Assembly (NCBI GenBank): GCA_002746605.1
Contig: PDPT01000020.1
Coordinates: 1-39,255 of the forward strand
Reading direction: 5' to 3'
Length of the DNA: 39,255 nucleotides
Origin: Ignavibacteriota bacterium
Lineage (GTDB): Bacteria > Bacteroidota > Ignavibacteria > Ignavibacteriales > Melioribacteraceae
Of the stretch, positions 26,376 through 35,098 are shown in pieces. Every line of letters begins with the position of its first letter. The stretch's first letter is position 1. The translations under genes were made by a program, and so were the position numbers. Under the pieces are notes generated by a model. The model was not told the origin of the DNA. It did no database searches and was given only the letters and a program-made list of their open reading frames with translations.

Positions 26376-27500
26376 ATGAGTAAAAGAGATTATTACGAAG
26401 TTCTTGGTGTATCAAAAAATGCAACTAAAGATGAAATAAAAAAAGCTTATAGAAAATTAGCAATAAAATATCATCCCGATAAAAATCCGGATGATAAATC
26501 TGCGGAAGAAAAATTTAAGGAAGCCGCAGAAGCATATGAAGTTTTAAGTAATGATGATAAAAAAGCCAGATATGATAGATTTGGTCATAGCGGAATGCGG
26601 GGCGGACAAGATTTCCATCAATACCAAAATGTGAATGATATATTCAGTCATTTTTCCGATATTTTTGGCGGAGGTTTTGGGGGCTCTTCAATCTTCGATG
26701 ACTTATTTAGCGGAGGAAGAACATCAGGTGGAACAAGAAGACAAACGGGAACTCCCGGCTCTGATTTAAAAGTTACACTGAAATTAACTCTGGAAGAAAT
26801 TGCAGGCGGAACTTCAAAAACTATAAAAATAAAAAAATACAGTAAATGCTCAGATTGTTCGGGAACAGGTGCAAATAGCAGTTCAGGTTTTAAAACATGC
26901 TCTGTTTGTAACGGTTCGGGCGAAGTTAGAGAAGTATCAAAATCAATTTTCGGACAATTTGTAAATATTTCTGTTTGTAACAATTGTAATGGAGCAGGCA
27001 AGATTATTTCTGATCCATGTAAAACTTGTTCGGGCGATGGAAGAGTTCATTCGGATTCTAAAGTGAAAATAAATGTGCCTGCCGGAGTTACAAATAATAG
27101 TTACATGACATTAAGAGGCGAAGGAAACTCAGGGAAAAACGGCGGACCTTCGGGCGATATAATCGTAATATTTCAAGAAGTGGAACATCCTTATTTTGAA
27201 CGAGACGGTGATGATTTAATTTACGATTTATTTTTAACATATCCTGAAATTGTTTTAGGAACTTCTGTAGAAATTCCTACAATAAACGGAAGAGCAAATT
27301 TGAAAATTGAACACGGTACACAACCTGGCAAGTTTTTGAAAATGCGTGGCAAAGGAATTCAACATTTGAATCAACACGGTTCAGGGGATCAGTTGGTAAG
27401 AATAAATGTTAATGTTCCTAAAAAAGTTAATTCAAAAGAAAAAGAATTGTTACGAGAACTAAGTAAAACACCGAATATCGGAAATGCTGATATAAAGTAA
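26376..27500 (+). CDS. dnaJ: Chaperone protein DnaJ
   Basis: A 374-residue type I Hsp40. The J domain contains H33-P34-D35 in [11 protein letters not shown], followed by a Gly/Phe-rich region ([18 protein letters not shown]). Four C-x-x-C-x-G-x-G zinc repeats are present: [24 protein letters not shown] and CKTCSGDG. The C-terminal substrate-binding domains follow. It stimulates DnaK ATPase. No dnaK gene is in this window; the partner must be elsewhere. Confidence 0.96.
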   Translation: MSKRDYYEVLGVSKNATKDEIKKAYRKLAIKYHPDKNPDDKSAEEKFKEAAEAYEVLSNDDKKARYDRFGHSGMRGGQDFHQYQNVNDIFSHFSDIFGGGFGGSSIFDDLFSGGRTSGGTRRQTGTPGSDLKVTLKLTLEEIAGGTSKTIKIKKYSKCSDCSGTGANSSSGFKTCSVCNGSGEVREVSKSIFGQFVNISVCNNCNGAGKIISDPCKTCSGDGRVHSDSKVKINVPAGVTNNSYMTLRGEGNSGKNGGPSGDIIVIFQEVEHPYFERDGDDLIYDLFLTYPEIVLGTSVEIPTINGRANLKIEHGTQPGKFLKMRGKGIQHLNQHGSGDQLVRINVNVPKKVNSKEKELLRELSKTPNIGNADIK

Positions 27501-27539
27501 GATTTAACTCATAAAATTATTTAAAAATATTTGTTATAA

Positions 27540-28055
27540 TTGAAAGGTGTATTAGAAAATATTTCTAAAAAATTTGGAATAACAATAACTGAATTTAATA
27601 CATTACTATTTGCAATAGTTGTTTTTTTAATTGGAATAGTAGTAAAGAACTTTAAAATTAGTAATTTTAATGTAGAAGAAATAAAATTTGAATATAATTT
27701 TCAAGATAGTTTATTTAAAGCTATTCAAGAAAAGAAAAATAAAGATTCAACTTTATCGAGTTTAATTGAAAAAAAAGTTGATTCTGATTCAGAACTTTTA
27801 GATTTTAGTAATAAGAAATTAGACAGAAAAAAAAATAGTAAGAAAGTTCTATCGGAAAAGAGTATTGATATAAACAAAGCGGATGTTGAAACATTAATTC
27901 GGCTTCCCGGTGTTGGTAATAAAACTGCCGAGAAGATTATTTTGTATAGAAAAAGTAATGGTAAAATTAAAAAATTAAACGAACTTTTGAATGTAAAAGG
28001 TATTGGAAATAAAAAATTCAGTAAAATCAAAAAATATATTTATATTAAAAATTAA
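27540..28055 (+). CDS. Membrane-anchored ComEA-like helix-hairpin-helix protein
   Basis: A 171-residue protein with one N-terminal membrane helix (TLLFAIVVFLIGIVVKNF, about 21-38), a charged Lys/Ser/Asp-rich linker, and a C-terminal helix-hairpin-helix domain: DINKADVETLIRLPGVGNKT then LNELLNVKGIGNKKFSKIKK. This is the ComEA architecture: DNA held outside the membrane during uptake for transformation. The start is a TTG. It is followed by an unknown membrane protein and a PilM-like gene, which supports a link to a type IV pilus or uptake machine, though ComEA-like proteins without competence also exist. Confidence 0.8.
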   Translation: MKGVLENISKKFGITITEFNTLLFAIVVFLIGIVVKNFKISNFNVEEIKFEYNFQDSLFKAIQEKKNKDSTLSSLIEKKVDSDSELLDFSNKKLDRKKNSKKVLSEKSIDINKADVETLIRLPGVGNKTAEKIILYRKSNGKIKKLNELLNVKGIGNKKFSKIKKYIYIKN

Positions 28056-28085
28056 TAAGTTCTAAACCGCCGGAGGAAAAAAACA

Positions 28086-28643
28086 ATGACAAAAAAGAGT
28101 GAACCATGGTATATACATGCAGTATTGTATGTAATTATAGCTGTTTTAATTTATGTTTTAATCAGGGTTGCAATTATTGACCCCACTGAACATATAGAAA
28201 AAGAAAAATATAACATAAGCGAATCTCATTTGCGTATGGATAATATAAGACAAGCTCAAATCCTATGGCAGCAAAAAAATAGCAGATTTACAGATAGATT
28301 AGACTCACTAATTGATTTTGTTAAAACCGATTCAACAGTTCATCAACTTATGGTTGGCGTTGATACTTTAACAAACAGATCGACAAATCCATTTAAAAAA
28401 TTATCAAAAGATGAATTTAATGCTGATTCCTTATTTTATTCACCTGCCACTCATTCAAAATATGTTTTACAAGTAGATACAACAATTACAATAGATACTG
28501 TAGTAACTCCTAGGGGCAAAATTAAAGGTATAGATACAACAATTGTTATTGGTAATTTATACTATCTTGAATGTCCCGATGGATATGGCAGTATAGGTAG
28601 TTTAGAAAGTCAAGCAAGAAAAAATGCTGCAAGCTGGGAATAG
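28086..28643 (+). CDS. Uncharacterised single-pass membrane protein
   Basis: A 185-residue protein I do not recognise. One hydrophobic helix near the N-terminus (AVLYVIIAVLIYVLIRVAII, about 12-31) is followed by an extracytoplasmic domain starting with a helical stretch (MDNIRQAQILWQQKNSRFTD) and ending with Thr/Asp-rich beta-like sequence and YLECPDGYGSIGSLES. The helix-then-long-helix layout is reminiscent of pseudopilins, but the prepilin cleavage motif is absent. A strong ribosome site GGAGG precedes the ATG. It sits between a ComEA-like and a PilM-like gene and may work with them. Confidence 0.75.
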   Translation: MTKKSEPWYIHAVLYVIIAVLIYVLIRVAIIDPTEHIEKEKYNISESHLRMDNIRQAQILWQQKNSRFTDRLDSLIDFVKTDSTVHQLMVGVDTLTNRSTNPFKKLSKDEFNADSLFYSPATHSKYVLQVDTTITIDTVVTPRGKIKGIDTTIVIGNLYYLECPDGYGSIGSLESQARKNAASWE

Positions 28644-28651
28644 TATTTAAC

Positions 28652-29566
28652 ATGACTGTCTTAACAAATAATCTGGGATTAAATTTAACAACAGAAAAAA
28701 TACAATTAGTTGAGATAGTTCAAAAAGAAAAAGATCTTTTTTTGGAGAATGTTGATCAAGAATTTTTTGAAGAAACATTAAATGATTTTTCCAAAGAATC
28801 AAAATTTATCCACATTCTCCAAAATGCTTATAATGAAATTATTTTAAGAAAATCTATTTCGTCTGATAAAGTTGCTTTATCGGTTCCGCATAATATTTTC
28901 AAAATTTTTGAATTGCCAATTGATAATAACCTAACTAAGAATGATATAAAAGATTACATTGCTTGGGAAATATCCAAGCTGCTTCCGGCTGAACCGGAAA
29001 ATTCTTTATCATATCAAACTATAAACTTGATAAATCCGAAACAAGAGAACTTTAAAAGAGTTCTGATTTATGTAATTCCCAAATTAAAACTTAAATTTAT
29101 TCATAAGTTTTGTTCAAGGAATAATCTTAGATTAAAGCTTGTAGATAATGCTCATATTGCTGCATCATTATTAATTCCTAAAGAATTTAATAATGAAAAT
29201 TATTTGTCGGTAAATATTGAAACCGATGATTATTCATTTATCTACTTTCATAAGGGTAAAATTGCTTTGGAAGAGCATAAGCAGTTAGATTCTGTATCGG
29301 ACTTAAATAAATTAGTTTCTAAGTTTATTAAAAATCTTGAAGAAAGATTCGGTATTAACTCAAAAATAAAAAATATATTTTTATTCGGTAGTTTATCTTC
29401 TTCCGAAGTGAAACATAATTTGGAAGAACAATTAAATATTATGGTTAATATTATTTATCCATTCAAAAACTTAAAAATTAGTGAACAGCTTCAAGAGAAT
29501 AAAATAATCACGAATAACTTTTCTAAGTTTACATCTGTTACATCTATGGCTTTAAGAACAGTATGA
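28652..29566 (+). CDS. PilM-like actin-fold protein (type IV pilus assembly-like)
   Basis: A 304-residue protein with a PilM/FtsA-like layout. LGLNLTTEKIQLVEI resembles the first phosphate strand; VALSVPHNIFKIFELPI followed by KDYIAWEISKLLPAEPENS is the segment most like PilM, where the middle subdomain carries conserved E and P residues. NYLSVNIETDDYSFIYFHKG is a second nucleotide-site-like strand. PilM is a cytoplasmic ring component that binds PilN at the inner membrane. No pilN, pilO or pilQ is here, so this could be a divergent relative used by the two membrane proteins upstream. It overlaps rsmD by 4 nt. Confidence 0.6.
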   Translation: MTVLTNNLGLNLTTEKIQLVEIVQKEKDLFLENVDQEFFEETLNDFSKESKFIHILQNAYNEIILRKSISSDKVALSVPHNIFKIFELPIDNNLTKNDIKDYIAWEISKLLPAEPENSLSYQTINLINPKQENFKRVLIYVIPKLKLKFIHKFCSRNNLRLKLVDNAHIAASLLIPKEFNNENYLSVNIETDDYSFIYFHKGKIALEEHKQLDSVSDLNKLVSKFIKNLEERFGINSKIKNIFLFGSLSSSEVKHNLEEQLNIMVNIIYPFKNLKISEQLQENKIITNNFSKFTSVTSMALRTV

Positions 29567-30111
29567 GAATTATAGCCGGAGAATTTAAAGGAAGAATTAT
29601 CAAAATTCCTAAATCCAAATTAGTGAGACCAACAACAGATAAAAATAAAGAGGCAATTTTTAACTATCTTAATAATTACATTGATTTTATTGGAATTACT
29701 GCATGCGATATTTATGCCGGCAGCGGTTCGCTCGGTTTGGAAACTTTGAGCCGAAGTGCAAATGAGGTTCATTTTGTTGAACAAAATTATGCAATTTATA
29801 AAAATTTGTTAGATAATATTGAATTGTTAAAAGTAAAAGAGAGAACAAAAGTTTTTAAAATGCCAGCTGTTAAGTTTTCAACAATTAACAATAAAACAAA
29901 GTACGATTTAATTCTTGCTGATCCTCCTTTTTTTAAAGATGATATTTACAAAGTATTTGAAAATATAAAAAAAAATGAGTTATTGAATGATGAAGGCATT
30001 CTAATTATTGAACGGTCAATTCAAACAGAAAAAGAAGATGTAAAAAATTTTAATATGGAACCAATCAAAAGATTGGGCGATAGTTTAATTTATCAGTATT
30101 TAAATTCATAA
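29563..30111 (+). CDS. rsmD: 16S rRNA (guanine(966)-N(2))-methyltransferase
   Basis: A 182-residue SAM-dependent rRNA methyltransferase. The signature start MRIIAGEFKGRIIKIPKSK and RPTTDKNKEAIFNYL is followed by the SAM site CDIYAGSGSLGLETLSRSA and the catalytic motif LILADPPFF. It methylates G966 of 16S rRNA in the 30S head. The ATGA overlap with the PilM-like gene and 18-bp gap to coaD match the common rsmD-coaD pairing of bacteria. Confidence 0.95.
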   Translation: MRIIAGEFKGRIIKIPKSKLVRPTTDKNKEAIFNYLNNYIDFIGITACDIYAGSGSLGLETLSRSANEVHFVEQNYAIYKNLLDNIELLKVKERTKVFKMPAVKFSTINNKTKYDLILADPPFFKDDIYKVFENIKKNELLNDEGILIIERSIQTEKEDVKNFNMEPIKRLGDSLIYQYLNS

Positions 30112-30129
30112 ATAAATTGGGCATTATAA

Positions 30130-30639
30130 ATGAAAATAGTAATTTATCCCGGTACATTCGATCCCGTTACAAACGGACATATAGATGTTATTAAAAGAGC
30201 AATAGATTTATTCGATAAAGTTGTTGTTACCGTTGCTCGTAATCCTGTTAAAACCCCTATGTTTACTGTAGAAGAACGATTAACGATGTTAAGAGAATGC
30301 TTAAAAGAATTTCCTAACGTACAAGTTGATTCATTTGAAGGGCTTGTAGTTGATCACGCAAAAGATATTGGTGCCATAGGAATTATAAGAGGTTTAAGAG
30401 CCGTAAGTGATTTTGAATATGAATTCCAGATGGCTTTGATGAACAGAAAACTTGACGAAGATTTAAGAACAATTTTTCTTATGCCTCACGAAAAATATAC
30501 TTATCTTAATTCAACAATAATTAGGAATTTAGCACAATTTAATAGTGAAGTTAATGATTTTGTCCCAAAAATTGTTTGTGATTTCTTAAAGAAAAAAAAT
30601 ATTATTAACGGAAAACCTAAACAAGATTTTGGTGAATAG
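30130..30639 (+). CDS. coaD: Phosphopantetheine adenylyltransferase
   Basis: A 169-residue nucleotidyltransferase that makes dephospho-CoA from ATP and 4'-phosphopantetheine. It has YPGTFDPVTNGHIDVIKRA with the T/HxGH-type nucleotide motif (NGHID), RNPVKTPMFTVEERL, GIIRGLRAVSDFEYEFQMA and the C-terminal HEKYTYLNSTIIRNLA (ISSS-type motif). Full length. Last gene before a strong hairpin terminator. Confidence 0.96.
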   Translation: MKIVIYPGTFDPVTNGHIDVIKRAIDLFDKVVVTVARNPVKTPMFTVEERLTMLRECLKEFPNVQVDSFEGLVVDHAKDIGAIGIIRGLRAVSDFEYEFQMALMNRKLDEDLRTIFLMPHEKYTYLNSTIIRNLAQFNSEVNDFVPKIVCDFLKKKNIINGKPKQDFGE

Positions 30640-30649
30640 TAAAGATTTT

Positions 30650-30684
30650 AAGGTGGTTTTGAGATACTCAACCACCTTTTTACT
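30650..30684 (+). terminator. Rho-independent terminator after coaD
   Basis: AAGGTGGTT (30650-30658) pairs with AACCACCTT (30670-30678), and the stem runs into TTTTT on the plus strand. It starts 11 bp after the coaD stop. The facing gene on the minus strand ends at 30683, overlapping the tail of this element; in that direction the T-run is poor. Confidence 0.8.
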
Positions 30685-32449
30685 AATTGCCTAAAAGTAA
30701 TACTTTATCTGTTAAAATTACTTTATCAACTAAATCTTCGGGAATGATTTTCCAATTTTTGGTTTCTTCTAAATCAATTACTTTTTGCTCTTCAATCCAT
30801 TTCATCATGTAGTAACGTAAATCTTTTTCCGTTGATTTAATTACTCTGCTGCTTAATTCTTTCTTTGGAATTCCGGCTCCTTCAACAAGATGACCGCCGC
30901 CACCGTTTCCTCTGTAGCTGTTTATGGCAACTTTATATTTTTGTTCTAATTTAAAAGGTGTACCATTTGTAAAGGAAATAATTTTAACTCGTTCTCCAAT
31001 AGGTTTGGTTACGTCAACAACATAATCAATTCCTTCGGCGGAATCAAAATTGTAATATCTATTTTTAAGCATTGCACTGTTGCTTCTTTCGGATTTGATT
31101 ATTTTTCCTTCTTTATCTTTTTCGAAAAGAAGCAAATTATCATTTGCATCTTTGATTGTGTTAAACCAATCAGCATAAGAATATTCCAAATAATCCAAAA
31201 TTTCTTCGCCACTTAGTTCCATTGTGTAAAGCAGGTTTTCGTATCTGTAAAGATCGAACATATCTTTTACATAAATATTGCCCGAATCAATTTTTGTATG
31301 CATGGATAACGGTGCGGTAAATGAAATATCAGCATTTGTAATTTCCAATTGCACCTTGTGTATCAAATCAACAAACAAGGAATTACCGAAAAGAGATTCT
31401 TCTGCGGAAATGGTTTTGTTTAGTGTTCCTATCTTTCGGGAGATATATTTTTTTATTTCTTTAAATTCATTACTAAATCTTTCAACAAACTCTTTGTCAG
31501 GTTGCACATCGTTCAAATTATTTACATGCCCGATTATCTCTTTTCCTACTGTATTGTTTTTGAACTTAAACTCAATATCAGCTTCAGCAACACTTCTTGC
31601 TTTTGAAGTCGGCCCGAGTATTAAAACCGAATCACCATTTGGGTTAGCCACTTTAAAGTTCCATTCATGATGATCATGTCCCACAAAAACAATATCGAAA
31701 CCCGGAACTTGTTCGGCAACGAGTTGAGATGCATTTTCATTTCTAAAAGTCTCAGCCGTTTGATTACTATAAGTAAAATCAATTCCCGAATGAAATACGC
31801 CAATCAACAAATTTGGTTTTTCTTTTTCTTGAATTATCGGGACCCATTTTTTTGCAGTAATAATCATATCTTCAAACTCAATTCCCGACCAAATATTCCT
31901 TGGTAACCAATTGGGAATGCCCGGTGTAATTAAACCGAGAATAGCAATTTTAATTTGTTTATCGGAATTTTTTATCGGAACTCGCAGAATATGATATGGC
32001 TTAAAGTATGGTTCATTTATTTTTGTATTGATTGCATTAGCCGCAAGCCAGGGAAAATTAATTTCACTATTAAATTTATCATAAATTTTATGACCCGGTT
32101 CAATATCATGATTTCCTACAGTACCGGCATCATACTTCATAAAGTTCATTACATTTGCGAGAAAATGTCTGCTATCGTTTTTTTCAAAATTATAATAATA
32201 AACCGAAGGATCGCCTTGCAGAATATCTCCGTTATCAATTAAAATTACAGTTTGTGTTGTATCGGCTCTTTGTTGTTTTATATAAGTTGTTATGTGGGCA
32301 AGGGAATTATGTAACTCTTTTTGATTACTAAAATTATATGGAAAGATTGCTCCGTGGATATCACTTGTTTCTATAATTTTGATTTTTTCAGTTTGTGCAA
32401 ATATTGATATGGAAATTAAAAGTAAAAGTATTAATGTTTTAAGTTTCAT
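30683..32449 (-). CDS. Periplasmic 5'-nucleotidase / 2',3'-cyclic phosphodiesterase (UshA-like)
   Basis: A 588-residue exported phosphatase. After the signal peptide (MKLKTLILLLLISISIFAQ) the dinuclear metal site is shown by ETSDIHGAIFPYNF, LIDNGDILQGDP, TVGNHDIEPG, IGVFHSGIDF and FVGHDHHEW. The C-terminal half is a 5'-nucleotidase substrate domain (NSYRGNGGGGHLVEGAG). UshA-type enzymes dephosphorylate extracellular nucleotides and can cleave NAD or NMN. It is divergent from pncB, a plausible functional link to NAD-precursor uptake; that link is inference. Confidence 0.9.
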   Translation of the reverse strand: MKLKTLILLLLISISIFAQTEKIKIIETSDIHGAIFPYNFSNQKELHNSLAHITTYIKQQRADTTQTVILIDNGDILQGDPSVYYYNFEKNDSRHFLANVMNFMKYDAGTVGNHDIEPGHKIYDKFNSEINFPWLAANAINTKINEPYFKPYHILRVPIKNSDKQIKIAILGLITPGIPNWLPRNIWSGIEFEDMIITAKKWVPIIQEKEKPNLLIGVFHSGIDFTYSNQTAETFRNENASQLVAEQVPGFDIVFVGHDHHEWNFKVANPNGDSVLILGPTSKARSVAEADIEFKFKNNTVGKEIIGHVNNLNDVQPDKEFVERFSNEFKEIKKYISRKIGTLNKTISAEESLFGNSLFVDLIHKVQLEITNADISFTAPLSMHTKIDSGNIYVKDMFDLYRYENLLYTMELSGEEILDYLEYSYADWFNTIKDANDNLLLFEKDKEGKIIKSERSNSAMLKNRYYNFDSAEGIDYVVDVTKPIGERVKIISFTNGTPFKLEQKYKVAINSYRGNGGGGHLVEGAGIPKKELSSRVIKSTEKDLRYYMMKWIEEQKVIDLEETKNWKIIPEDLVDKVILTDKVLLLGN

Positions 32450-32547
32450 CTTTATCCTAATTTGTTCTTAATTTTTTATTGCATAAATTTATTGTTATAA
32501 ATATATAAAGTGATACTAATAATAAATTTTACCAAATTATTAATTTT

Positions 32548-33726
32548 TTGAGAAAAATGGTTGCTTCAATTTTAGATAATGATCTCTATAAGTTTACTAT
32601 GCAGAATGCAGTAATTAAACTTTATCCTTGTTCCAAAGTAAAATATAAATTTATAAATCGCAACAGTAATAATTTCCCTAAGGATTTTTATAAAAAGTTG
32701 AGAGAGCTTGTAAATGAAATGTCTGAACTTAGCTTAACTGAAGCTGAAGAGGAGTTTCTGAGAAAGAAGTTTTACTTTTTTGATCCGTTTTATATTGATT
32801 TTCTTAAAGGTTACAGATACAATCCTGATGAAGTAAAAATAACTCAGCAAGGCGGAAAATTAAATGTTGAAATTGAAGGCTATTGGTACAGAAGTATTTT
32901 GTGGGAAGTTCCTTTGCTGGCTTTAATATCCGAGTTATATTTTGATATCACAAGAAAGGAAAAGCCTGATTATAACAAAATAAAAAAAATAAATATTACC
33001 AAAGCAGAAAAATTTGAACAACTTGGAGCTAAATTTGCCGATTTCGGTACAAGAAGAAGATATTCTTTCGAAAATCATGAGAATGTGGTGAAGGTCTTCA
33101 AAGAATATGCTCCCAAAACTTTAATCGGTACAAGCAATGTTCATCTTGCTCATAAATATCAGCTTACACCAATCGGTACACAGGCACACGAGTGGTTTAT
33201 GTTTCATGCGGTAAAATATGGTTATAAAATGGCTAATTCTATTGCACTCGGAAGATGGGTTGATGTTTATCATGGTAATCTCGGCATTGCACTTTCCGAT
33301 ACATTTACAAGTGAAGCATTTTTTGAAGTGTTCGATACAATGTATGCTAAACTTTTTGATGGTGTAAGGCAGGATTCTGGCAACCCGATTGATTTTGCGA
33401 ACGATTTAATCAAGCACTATAAAAATTTAAGAATTGATCCCGGACTTAAAACAATAGTTTTCTCTGATAGTTTAAACTATAGAAAAGTAAAAAGAATTGA
33501 GACTAAACTGAAAAATAAAATAAATACTTCATACGGAATTGGTACTAATTTATCAAATGACATCCCCGGTGTAAAACCACTGAATATTGTAATCAAAATG
33601 ATTGAAGCAGCACCTTACGGAAATGATTGGGCTTCAACAATTAAACTTTCGGATGTAAAAGGAAAACACACGGGAAATAAAAAATCAATAGCTTTGGCAA
33701 AGCGTGTTTTGGGAATACGCAATTAA
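32548..33726 (+). CDS. pncB: Nicotinate phosphoribosyltransferase
   Basis: A 392-residue enzyme making nicotinate mononucleotide from nicotinate, PRPP and ATP. SILDNDLYKFTMQNAVIKLYP is the family start; FGTRRRYSFENH, IGTSNVHLAHKY and the phospho-histidine region IGTQAHEWFMFHA follow; GVRQDSGNP and VFSDSLNY bind phosphate. The frame opens with TTG at 32548, but the ATG at 32557 (giving MVASILDNDL) is an equally or more likely start, because it aligns with the usual PncB N-terminus. pncA follows 17 bp downstream. Confidence 0.95.
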   Translation: MRKMVASILDNDLYKFTMQNAVIKLYPCSKVKYKFINRNSNNFPKDFYKKLRELVNEMSELSLTEAEEEFLRKKFYFFDPFYIDFLKGYRYNPDEVKITQQGGKLNVEIEGYWYRSILWEVPLLALISELYFDITRKEKPDYNKIKKINITKAEKFEQLGAKFADFGTRRRYSFENHENVVKVFKEYAPKTLIGTSNVHLAHKYQLTPIGTQAHEWFMFHAVKYGYKMANSIALGRWVDVYHGNLGIALSDTFTSEAFFEVFDTMYAKLFDGVRQDSGNPIDFANDLIKHYKNLRIDPGLKTIVFSDSLNYRKVKRIETKLKNKINTSYGIGTNLSNDIPGVKPLNIVIKMIEAAPYGNDWASTIKLSDVKGKHTGNKKSIALAKRVLGIRN

Positions 33727-33743
33727 AATTTGAAGGAGCAAAA

Positions 33744-34370
33744 ATGAATAGAGCATTATTAATCGTAGATGTGCAAAATGATTTTTGCGAAAGTGGTTCG
33801 CTTGAAGTAAAAAATGCAAATAAAATTATTCCAATAATAAATAATTTGATAAAGTCAGAATATTTTAATTTTATTATTGCTACAAAAGATTGGCATCCGC
33901 GTAACCATAAAAGTTTTGCCTCTAACCACAAAAACAAAAATGTTTATGATGTTATAAAACTTAACGGAATTGAACAAGTGCTTTGGCCTGACCATTGTAT
34001 TCAAAGAACTAAAGGCAGCATGTTGCATGAGGATTTAAAGCTACACAGAGGGTTTAAGATTATTACAAAAGGCAAAAATCCTGAAGTTGATAGCTATAGT
34101 GGATTTTATGACAATGATCATAAAACCTCAACGGGATTAACTGCTTATCTAAATAAGAAAAATATCTCTGAAGTTTATATTGCCGGTCTGGCAACAGATT
34201 ATTGCGTAAAGTTTACAGCTTTAGATTCAGTAAGTGAAGGATTTAAAACTTATCTTTTCAAAGATGCAGTAAAGGGTGTAAATGTAAAGAAGGATGATTC
34301 AAAAAAAGCTATTGACGAAATGAGAACTGCCGGAGTTAAGATAATTACAAGTAAGAGGAATTTAAAATAA
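33744..34370 (+). CDS. pncA: Nicotinamidase
   Basis: A 208-residue isochorismatase-fold amidase that turns nicotinamide into nicotinate for PncB. The catalytic D9 is in LLIVDVQNDFCESGSL, the lysine and zinc ligands in KGKNPEVDS and IIATKDWHPRNHKSF, and the nucleophile cysteine in AGLATDYCVKFTALD. LWPDHCIQ is also conserved. A strong ribosome site AAGGAG lies 7 nt before the ATG. pncB-pncA forms a complete two-step nicotinamide-to-NaMN salvage operon. Confidence 0.95.
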   Translation: MNRALLIVDVQNDFCESGSLEVKNANKIIPIINNLIKSEYFNFIIATKDWHPRNHKSFASNHKNKNVYDVIKLNGIEQVLWPDHCIQRTKGSMLHEDLKLHRGFKIITKGKNPEVDSYSGFYDNDHKTSTGLTAYLNKKNISEVYIAGLATDYCVKFTALDSVSEGFKTYLFKDAVKGVNVKKDDSKKAIDEMRTAGVKIITSKRNLK

Positions 34371-34371
34371 A

Positions 34372-34397
34372 AAAAGCTCTCGGTTAAGAGAGCTTTT
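34372..34397. terminator. Bidirectional hairpin terminator between pncA and csp
   Basis: AAAAGCTCTC (34372-34381) and GAGAGCTTTT (34388-34397) form a perfect 10-bp stem with loop GGTTAA. It begins directly after the pncA stop; the A and T runs on its two sides let it act for pncA on the plus strand and for the cold-shock gene on the minus strand. Confidence 0.85.
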
Positions 34398-34410
34398 CAT
34401 TGATCATCTA

Positions 34411-34623
34411 TTAATCAATAACTTTTACATCTGTAGCTTGTGGACCTTTTTGTCCTTCAGAAACATTAAATTCTACTTTGTCATTTTCTTTAAGAGATTT
34501 ATACCCATCTGCTATTATTGATTGAAAATGAACGAAAATATCTTCTTCATTTTCGCGAGATATAAAACCATAACCTTTTGAATTATTAAACCATTTAACT
34601 GTTCCTGTTGAACGCTCTGACAT
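34411..34623 (-). CDS. Cold-shock protein, CspA family
   Basis: A 70-residue single-domain RNA-binding protein. RNP1 is seen in [15 protein letters not shown] and RNP2 in DIFVHFQSI; the rest follows the five-stranded CspA barrel to ATDVKVID. It binds single-stranded RNA/DNA and melts RNA structure, either in cold or constitutively. The ribosome site AAGGAG sits 8 nt before the ATG. The long upstream gap would allow a long leader as in cspA genes, but no conserved cold-box was recognised. Confidence 0.95.
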   Translation of the reverse strand: MSERSTGTVKWFNNSKGYGFISRENEEDIFVHFQSIIADGYKSLKENDKVEFNVSEGQKGPQATDVKVID

Positions 34624-35098
34624 ATCAGATACTCCTTGTAATAATTAAAAAAACTTGACAGAGCTTGTAAAACTTTTTGGAAGGATTAAACTTAATAATA
34701 CTACTTCTACAAAATTACTACTATAACTCCTGTCTTACATAAGAAAAATATAAAAAGATTTGAGTTTAACCTAATTAATTATTTGCTCAAATTAACATTT
34801 TACAATTTTATTATACGGTTGTAGTAATTAAACTAAAAAAAATAGATAAAATAGAGTTAAAACATCTAAATTTAGAAGATTAAAAGACATTGCTTTTAGC
34901 TCCAATAAAAAATAATTCTAATAATCTATATTGATTTATTAAAGAAATTATACAATCTTTGGAGTATAAGAAATCTTAAAAAAAAGAAAAGATTTTTGTT
35001 CTTTAATAGGAACAGACCGAGGGATGGAATAAAAACAGATATAGTTAAAGATTTAGGACACTTCAGAAATAAACAAAAAAATAAAATAGAGGTAAAAA
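34624..35098. other. Intergenic region between csp and glutathione peroxidase (divergent)
   Basis: 475 bp, very AT-rich. The left part should carry the csp promoter and leader; TAATTTTG (minus strand, 34710-34717) fits the Bacteroidota TAnnTTTG -10 motif, but no good -33 partner is seen. The right part ends in AGAGG (35088-35092), the ribosome site of the peroxidase gene. Short open frames in the right half are biased by AT content and are not supported as genes. Confidence 0.5.

Noticed and set aside
26648..27001. 117-codon minus-strand frame in dnaJ
   Set aside because: Antisense of the Gly-rich and zinc-finger region; proline-rich product is an artefact.
31278..32242. Several plus-strand frames inside the 5'-nucleotidase gene
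   Set aside because: All are antisense shadows of a strongly supported metallophosphatase; no family features of their own.
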